DNA of 62,794 nt from NCBI GenBank assembly GCA_030753015.1, contig JASMDC010000022.1, forward strand, positions 1 through 62,794, given 5' to 3'. The DNA is from Candidatus Undinarchaeales archaeon. GTDB lineage: Archaea; SpSt-1190; JASMDC01. This document shows, piece by piece, positions 57,155 to 62,794 of this stretch (its first letter is position 1; the number at the start of each line of letters is the position of its first letter). Below the pieces are notes generated by a model. The model saw only the letters and a list, made by a program, of their open reading frames with translations. It ran no database searches and had not been told where the DNA came from. A program made the position numbers and the translations under genes.

Positions 57155-59632
57155 ATGCTTCTCCACGTGGAGCGTCTTCGCGGAAGGAACCTACGGGCCT
57201 GGTATCTTGACGGTGAGGTCACACCTACCATCATCGAGGACTTCTTTCCGTACTTCAAGGCACGGCTCACCGAAACGTCAGCATTGGACGCCATCAAGAC
57301 GCTGGAGGGCGTGCGTGCGGTGGAGCCTTTCCTAAAAGATGAGGGGATCTGGCGGGTCGTAGTGGAGGAGCCGTCCAACACGCCAAAAGTATCTCGTGCG
57401 GCCAAGGACATCTCCGGTGTCGAAGAGGTGTACGAGAACGACATCGTGTTCCTCCAGCGCTTCTGCTATGATCGCGTGGACGACCTCTTCGCAGGGAACG
57501 CTTTCGAGGATCTGTGTGTCCTTGCTTTTGACATCGAGACACAGTTCGAACACAACCGCATTCCCGAGGCCACCCACCATGCCGTGACCCATATAGCGCT
57601 ACGCTGGTCCAATCGGGAGGGAAAGGTGGACTCGGTCCTGCTCCATGGTGAGGAGCGTGAGATGCTCGCGCGCTTCTGTGCCACCATACGCAAGGTCGAT
57701 CCGGACATCATCGTCACCTACAACGGCGATCAGTTCGATATGCCGTTCCTCATGGAGCGGTGCGAGCGGTTGGATGTGTCCTTCGACATCGCCCGGGCAG
57801 GTCTGAAGAGCCGCATCGCTCGAGGAAGGATGTGCGGACGACTGCGCGAGGCCCGGAACCTCGTGGTCGTCCCCGGACGTATCCATGTGGACCTGTATGT
57901 TCTGGTCAAGCGCAATCCCCGGCTGGCCCTGCTGCTCGAGAACTTCTCCCTGGACGAGGTCGCACGTGTGCTCAACATCCGAAAGGTTCACTCCGCGTCT
58001 GTTTGGGACGAAGAGGACCTTGATCCGACGGTCGTTGGTGAGAAGTGCATCGAGGACACCGACGTGACGCTCCAGTTGGCCGATCGCCTCGTGCCTCAGG
58101 AGGTGGAGCTGGCCAAGGTCGTCAACCTGCCCCTGGACATCACTTATCGTTCTGGTAACTCCCATCTCATCGAGGGTCTGATGATCCGTGAGTACACTGC
58201 CGAGCACGTGGTACCGAACCGTCGCGGAAAGGTGGGAGTGCTAGAGCTGGCCGACGACCGGGGAAGGGACCGGTTCCTGGTCAACCGGAACCTCAAGAAC
58301 GTCAGTACCGTCCCCATCGACCTTGAGGGATACACTACCGATGTGGATGTACTCTCCAAGCTCCCGAGCGATGTCCTGAAAGACCTTCTGGAAGAGGTGG
58401 AGCCCGTGCTGCGAGAGTTCGCCGAGGTCACGATCATTGACCGCTACAAGGCCAACAAGAGCAAAGGCTGGCTCAAGGGTCGCCGATACGCTCTTGTACT
58501 CTCCTACGAGCAGCTCCCCTTCGACGAGCTGGAGCAGCTGCATCTCATCAACTGGGGACGTCCGGCCAAGTTCGCGGGCGGTTTCGTGGACATCCCCGCT
58601 CCGGGGCTCCATTCCACAGTGGCGAAGTTCGATGTCCAGTCCATGTACCCCTTCATCATGCTCGTGTTCGGGATCCGACCTCGTTCCGATACCCTGGACG
58701 CGTACCTTCCCCTCTTGGAACGCCTCACTCGATGGCGACTTGAGATCAAGGAGGATATGAAGGCCGAGCAGGCCGACCGGGCCGCGCTCGATGCCCGGCA
58801 GATGGCCCTCAAGGGTCTCATCAACAGCTTCTACGGCTACATGGCGTTCGCTTTCTCCCGGTGGCGCGACTATACCAAGGCCGCGGTCATCACCGCCAAG
58901 GGCCGGGAGATCATCCAGGATGCAATGGCCTACCTCGAGGAACGGGAGTGCACGGTCATCGAGGTGGATACGGACGGCATCTATTTCTCCGGAAGGGAGA
59001 CGAGGGAGGAGTACGAGGAGCTCTTGAAAGGTCTGAACACGCGCATGCCCGGAGAGAATGACGTGGCCATCACGCTAGAACTGGAGCAGATCATCCAGCG
59101 CGGGATCTTCTACAAGACAAAGAACTACGCCCTTCTCGTGGACGGTACCCTTGTGATGAAGGGGAGCTCTTTCAAGAGCAAGAAGCTGCCCCCCATCATC
59201 CGAAGCAGCATCGAGGCATACACACTGGCCCTCCTCAGGACCGGTGACCGCGACACTGCTCGCGAGACCGTGGCCGAGGTCAAAGAACGGCTCGCTGCCG
59301 GCAGGGTGGAACCACCGGAGGTCGCCATTAAAGAACGCCTGCTCAAACCACCGGGATCATACCCACCAGGCCAGTACCCCCACGCCGAGGCGGCCAAGCT
59401 CCTGGAGCAGGAGTTCGGGCAGTCAACAGGCCCGGGATTCCACGTACGGTACTTCGTGGCTAAGGGTATAGAGAAAGCTGTTGCGCCCCGTGCTCGCCCC
59501 CTGGAGCTTTTCGATCCCATGCAAGTGGACGCAGGGTACTACCTGGAGAAGCTCAACGACCGCCTCGGGCTCATCGAGGAGATGGCGTTCCCACGCCCCA
59601 AGCAGGTCCAATCGACGCTGTTCGGTTATTAA
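57155..59632 (+). CDS. Family B DNA polymerase
   Basis: Replicative-type DNA polymerase of 825 residues. The 3'-5' exonuclease motifs are intact: Exo I FDIET (D126, E128), Exo II YNGDQFD (about 189-195) and Exo III EDTDVTL (about 300-306, with Cys where Tyr is usual). Polymerase motif A is FDVQSMYPFIM (Asp about 492), motif B KGLINSFYGY (about 552) and motif C DTDGIYF (D605, D607). The segment between motifs A and B is about 20 residues shorter than in Pyrococcus-type PolB, and SLYPSI has become SMYPFI, so it is a divergent form. The C-terminal thumb is present, and the last residues QSTLFGY look like a PCNA-interacting peptide. Confidence 0.92.
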   Translation: MLLHVERLRGRNLRAWYLDGEVTPTIIEDFFPYFKARLTETSALDAIKTLEGVRAVEPFLKDEGIWRVVVEEPSNTPKVSRAAKDISGVEEVYENDIVFLQRFCYDRVDDLFAGNAFEDLCVLAFDIETQFEHNRIPEATHHAVTHIALRWSNREGKVDSVLLHGEEREMLARFCATIRKVDPDIIVTYNGDQFDMPFLMERCERLDVSFDIARAGLKSRIARGRMCGRLREARNLVVVPGRIHVDLYVLVKRNPRLALLLENFSLDEVARVLNIRKVHSASVWDEEDLDPTVVGEKCIEDTDVTLQLADRLVPQEVELAKVVNLPLDITYRSGNSHLIEGLMIREYTAEHVVPNRRGKVGVLELADDRGRDRFLVNRNLKNVSTVPIDLEGYTTDVDVLSKLPSDVLKDLLEEVEPVLREFAEVTIIDRYKANKSKGWLKGRRYALVLSYEQLPFDELEQLHLINWGRPAKFAGGFVDIPAPGLHSTVAKFDVQSMYPFIMLVFGIRPRSDTLDAYLPLLERLTRWRLEIKEDMKAEQADRAALDARQMALKGLINSFYGYMAFAFSRWRDYTKAAVITAKGREIIQDAMAYLEERECTVIEVDTDGIYFSGRETREEYEELLKGLNTRMPGENDVAITLELEQIIQRGIFYKTKNYALLVDGTLVMKGSSFKSKKLPPIIRSSIEAYTLALLRTGDRDTARETVAEVKERLAAGRVEPPEVAIKERLLKPPGSYPPGQYPHAEAAKLLEQEFGQSTGPGFHVRYFVAKGIEKAVAPRARPLELFDPMQVDAGYYLEKLNDRLGLIEEMAFPRPKQVQSTLFGY

Positions 59633-59756
59633 GCCCGGAGGCCATTGACGCAATGTTTATATCCACGAAGCGCTATAGTATTATAGTCCGGATACTAACT
59701 TTGGAGGTGGGATTCGACTAGCATCAAGTTCGTAGACTTCACGTCAACGTAGGGAT
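59633..59756. other. Promoter/leader region of the giant surface protein
   Basis: Gap of 124 bases. TTTATATC near 59654-59661 is the likely TATA box, giving a leader of about 70-75 nt. The leader contains CTATAGTATTATAG (5-4-5 inverted repeat) and a free GGAGGTGGG not positioned before any long frame. The long leader contrasts with the leaderless genes around it and may be regulatory. Confidence 0.4.
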
Positions 59757-62700
59757 ATGGCAGGGAGGCAAGTGCAACTCCTTAATAGCAAGACCAGTAT
59801 TAGCCAGCTTTTTCTAGGTCGTCCTCTATCATCTAGCCGCTTGTACCGCCTCCTGCGCGCCCGTGCCGCCAGAGTACGACCAGCCATCTCCCTCGCGTCC
59901 CTCTTCCTCCTCACCGCTTTCCTCGTGGTCCTCGCCGTCCAGCCAGCGCTCTCAGACAAGGTAAAGATCGAGCTCCTCGATTATAAAAACAACGTAGTCA
60001 AGACCATCGCCAACATCGCCTGCTCCTGTTCGTGCCCGTCGGGAACTGGTGTGTATAAGGAGCGATTGTGCGACTGCAGCTACAACCTCGGCAAGTTCTG
60101 CGGATCGCCGGGCCAGGTCAAGGCCCGCGCCACATGGACCAGCCACGGTACGAACTGCGACGGGAAAGCCACCCACGAGGCCTCCCAATCCACCATATTC
60201 AATGTCTACGAATGTGACGACGTTGCCTATGCCAAGATCTACCATGTCACCGCCGGCCAAATCGACACCACGGCAAAGAGCGGGTGCTCATGCTCGTGCC
60301 CCGAGGGGACGGGAGCGAACGCCAAGCGCAAGTGCGAGTGCAGCGTTAGTGTCAGCTCCAGCGGATGCAAGGTCCCCGGACAGTACCAAGCGGAGACATT
60401 CATCGATCACGCCCAGAACGAGTGCGACGGCAAGGCCAGCGCCAAGATTTCGAGCAACCTCGGCAAGAAGAACACCTTCGTCTGTAATATCATCGACAAA
60501 GGCACCTACTACGTGTACCCGCCCGGCGTGTCGAACCCCAAAACGAGCGGGTACGCCCACAAGAAGGACGTGGACTGTCCCGCATCCTGCCCATCGGACA
60601 AGGTGTATACATCGTCCTGCCCCAGCTATACTATTCCCGAGGCGTCAATCTGCACGGACCGTAGCGGATTCTACACCACGAACACCCGCATACAGCACAA
60701 GGGCAACTCGTGCAAGGACGGCAAGCCACTCCACTTCACCACAAGCTGGTCGGAAAATACGAACCTGAAGTCGTTCTCCTGCGCCATGGACACCAGCATG
60801 AAGATCACCTACAAGGGCGGCAGCCATACCTACTTCTCCAACAAGGCGATGAGCTGTCCCACAGACCAGTTCTCGCGCGATGGCGCAGACAACAGCGCAG
60901 TCATTGCGTGCTCCTACACGGGCTGGACCCCCACCACGTACGTCACCGTGGGCGGCGTGAAGCGGCAGTGCGACTATGAGGGGAATCATGTGATGACCGT
61001 CACGCTCTCCTTCTCCGGCAAGGAATGGGACGGGAAGACCCTGGGCGTGACGTCCCATACGATCTCAAACACAATCTACAACGTCAACTATGACGGTGAC
61101 TCGGGCAACTACTGCAAATCGAACACGCCCTGCTTCACCGACAAGACGATCGGGGCCAAGGACAGCGGTATCGGCTGGAGCATCGGCGGGGAAAAGTCCG
61201 CGTCGTCGTGCTGTGGCGACGATGCCAATGAATGGTACCGCACGTGCGAGACCACCGAGAGTGCGAACCCGAAGTCATGCGATGGCGACAACAGTGCATG
61301 CTGCTCCCACAGTACCGACTGTGTCGCCCACAACAAATGCTTTGCCCATGGCTGGAAAGGGGACAGCGACAGCGATAATGACCAGGAGGAATGCAGTAGC
61401 GGAGTGTGGAAGGACATCACGGACCAGGTGACCTACTACGTCTACCACCCTAACGGGGCCGTCGCCAAGACCAGCTCCGCTATGAACTGCGCGATCTCCT
61501 GCGACGGCGGCACGTACATGTCCAACTGCGGAAGCTTCACGATCGACGAGGCCGCCCTCTGCACGCAGAAAGGTGGTTTCTACAGTGTCCGTGCCAAGGT
61601 CACCCACGGCGGTAGCTCGTGCGTGACCGATGGTAACGCACTCAAATTCACGACCAGCTGGATAGATGACAGCAAGAAGAAGATATTCTCCTGCGGCCTG
61701 GACGCCTCGGCCCGCGTATGGTTCTTCGTTGGTGGCCATTACTTCGTCAATAACGTAGCCATGACCTGTCCCGACCTTATTGCGGATTACGTCGCCGGTC
61801 AGGGGGACGTCGGCCTCCATTCGTGCACATATAGTGGTTGGACGCCTCCGGCGGGTTCCTATGTCACCGTGAGCGGTGAGAAGCGTTACTGCCAGAAGGA
61901 AGGTGATTACAAGACCAAGGTGCAGTTCACCTTCTCCGGCAAGAACTGGGATGGCACCAGCCTCCATACAGGCTCCCATCTCAAGGAGACGATCGAGGTC
62001 ACCAAGTACAACGTCGCCTGGGACGGACACTCGGGGACATACTGTTCCACTTCCTGCTTCAGTGACAAGAGCTCGGGTGACAATGGCATCGGCTGGAACC
62101 TGGGTGGCGAAGTAGCCTCCACCACATGCTGCGGTGACGACAGCGGGGAGTGGTACCGCAAATGCTCCACGAACGAGCTGATCAAGAACGCATGTAATGG
62201 CGATACGATCGCTTGTTGCTCCCACAAGACCGATTGTGTCTCGAAGAACAAGTGCTACCATAATGGATGGCAGGGCGATGCGGACGGTGACAAGGCCTCG
62301 GAGAAGTGCAGCAGCGGCACATGGGAGGACGTCAAGGAGTATGCGCAGATCAAGGTGTACCACGCAACGGCGGGTCTCATAAAAACCCAGAACAATGTAG
62401 TGTGCTCCACATCATGCCCGAGCGGGACGAGCGGCCAAGCGCAGAGCTACCAGGAGTGCTCCTGGTCATATCCCAGCTCGACGTGCAAGATCCCCGGCAA
62501 GTATCAGGCCGAGGTCACCCTCGACCACAACCAGCCCACCTGTAGCGGAGGTGCCATGGAAACAGGGGCCCCCTCCAAGATCGGCAAGCACGACCTGTTC
62601 ACCTGCAACATCATCGACAAGGGCACCTACTACGTGTACCCACCCGGCGTAACTAATCCCAAAACGAGCGGTTACTCGCACAAGAAGGACGTGGACTGTC

Positions 62701-62794
62701 CCGCGTCATGTCCCTCTGACAAGGTGTATACATCGTCCTGCCCCAGCTATACTATTCCCGAGGCGTCAATCTGCACGGACCGTAGCGGATTCTA
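59757..62794 (+). CDS. Giant Cys-rich repeat surface protein (partial, runs off window)
   Basis: An open frame of at least 1012 codons with no stop before the window end. A basic N-terminus (1-43) leads into a signal/anchor helix (about 44-61, LASLFLLTAFLVVLAV), with possible cleavage after Ser66. The rest is built from Cys-rich modules: type A (CSCSCPxGT, then PGxYQAE and CNI), type B (YYVYPPGV, DCPASCPS, CTDRSGFY), type C (SYTGWTP, FSGKxWDG) and type D (CCGDD, EWY, ACCSxxTDC, NKC). The order is A-A-B-C-D-B-C-D-A-B, and the A-B unit recurs after 707 residues. Tens of cysteines imply an extracellular, disulfide-rich protein. Adhesion or envelope structure is inference. The first in-frame ATG after a stop is 59757. 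Confidence 0.8.
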   Translation, partial: MAGRQVQLLNSKTSISQLFLGRPLSSSRLYRLLRARAARVRPAISLASLFLLTAFLVVLAVQPALSDKVKIELLDYKNNVVKTIANIACSCSCPSGTGVYKERLCDCSYNLGKFCGSPGQVKARATWTSHGTNCDGKATHEASQSTIFNVYECDDVAYAKIYHVTAGQIDTTAKSGCSCSCPEGTGANAKRKCECSVSVSSSGCKVPGQYQAETFIDHAQNECDGKASAKISSNLGKKNTFVCNIIDKGTYYVYPPGVSNPKTSGYAHKKDVDCPASCPSDKVYTSSCPSYTIPEASICTDRSGFYTTNTRIQHKGNSCKDGKPLHFTTSWSENTNLKSFSCAMDTSMKITYKGGSHTYFSNKAMSCPTDQFSRDGADNSAVIACSYTGWTPTTYVTVGGVKRQCDYEGNHVMTVTLSFSGKEWDGKTLGVTSHTISNTIYNVNYDGDSGNYCKSNTPCFTDKTIGAKDSGIGWSIGGEKSASSCCGDDANEWYRTCETTESANPKSCDGDNSACCSHSTDCVAHNKCFAHGWKGDSDSDNDQEECSSGVWKDITDQVTYYVYHPNGAVAKTSSAMNCAISCDGGTYMSNCGSFTIDEAALCTQKGGFYSVRAKVTHGGSSCVTDGNALKFTTSWIDDSKKKIFSCGLDASARVWFFVGGHYFVNNVAMTCPDLIADYVAGQGDVGLHSCTYSGWTPPAGSYVTVSGEKRYCQKEGDYKTKVQFTFSGKNWDGTSLHTGSHLKETIEVTKYNVAWDGHSGTYCSTSCFSDKSSGDNGIGWNLGGEVASTTCCGDDSGEWYRKCSTNELIKNACNGDTIACCSHKTDCVSKNKCYHNGWQGDADGDKASEKCSSGTWEDVKEYAQIKVYHATAGLIKTQNNVVCSTSCPSGTSGQAQSYQECSWSYPSSTCKIPGKYQAEVTLDHNQPTCSGGAMETGAPSKIGKHDLFTCNIIDKGTYYVYPPGVTNPKTSGYSHKKDVDCPASCPSDKVYTSSCPSYTIPEASICTDRSGF

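Noticed and set aside
61275..62363. A 362-codon minus-strand frame inside the giant Cys-rich gene
   Set aside because: The plus-strand frame has module repeats with conserved cysteines; the minus-strand frame is a mirror of those repeats.
1..62794. CRISPR arrays, rRNA, tRNA or prophage
   Set aside because: I looked for regularly spaced short repeats, conserved rRNA or tRNA segments and phage structural genes and saw none; an automated scan would be more sensitive for short or divergent RNA genes.

Overview
The window is archaeal and most likely euryarchaeal, with the Thermoplasmatota as my best guess. The evidence is an Orc1/Cdc6 initiator, the TFE transcription factor, a family B DNA polymerase, an archaeal-type UMP kinase, a SepF-like protein, an MfnA-type decarboxylase and archaeal TATA boxes. 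The lineage is an inference, because there is no rRNA gene. The DNA is GC-rich and coding-dense. Most genes that head a transcript have a TATA-like box centred about 25-30 nt before the start codon, so they are probably leaderless. Genes inside operons more often carry a GGAGGTGA-type ribosome binding site. I used this rule to move many starts. I saw no tRNA, rRNA, CRISPR array, intact transposase or prophage.

Layout. 1-1962: MfnA-type decarboxylase and a Nif3-like protein. 1969-4643: a minus-strand arsenic island (ArsR with operator, ACR3, an overlooked 47-residue Cys-rich protein, ArsP-like permease). 4768-7348: zinc-ribbon protein, redoxin plus NrdG-type radical SAM activase, SepF-like protein. 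7398-14110: surface-protein operon with a membrane-anchored winged-helix regulator. 14115-15590: a PafA-like phosphatase whose domain order is circularly permuted. 15661-19645: small membrane, regulatory and coiled-coil proteins and PRPP synthetase. 19725-24076: three-subunit molybdenum hydroxylase and a membrane protein. 24105-24695: two tandem type IV pilin-like genes, one frameshifted. 24870-33197: DedA protein, M14 peptidase, HAD phosphatase, nitroreductase, ferritin-like protein, MATE exporter, beta-CASP nuclease and a TIM-barrel isomerase.

33246-35735: Cdc6 and a DUF434 protein, then about 750 bases without an intact gene. That stretch holds an IS200/IS605-like end remnant and an AT-rich, palindrome-rich segment that is a candidate replication origin. 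35736-39571: helical protein, PRC-barrel protein, a pyrH/UPF0200/UPF0201/DUF92 operon, ThpR and a small membrane protein. 39639-43848: membrane thioredoxin-like protein, histone-deacetylase-family enzyme, urocanase and two unknowns. 44024-46416: ABC exporter. 46515-56385: three GT-C-like membrane proteins, two radical SAM proteins, a potassium channel and a UbiU/UbiV-like U32 pair, which reads as a lipid or glycan modification region. 56481-59632: TFE and PolB, divergent across a perfect inverted repeat. 59757-end: a giant Cys-rich repeat protein that runs off the window.

The observations I rate highest are the permuted phosphatase, the U32-pair/radical SAM operon, the giant Cys-rich repeat protein, the hidden Cys-rich gene in the arsenic operon, the disrupted pilin pair, and the origin and IS-remnant gap beside cdc6.
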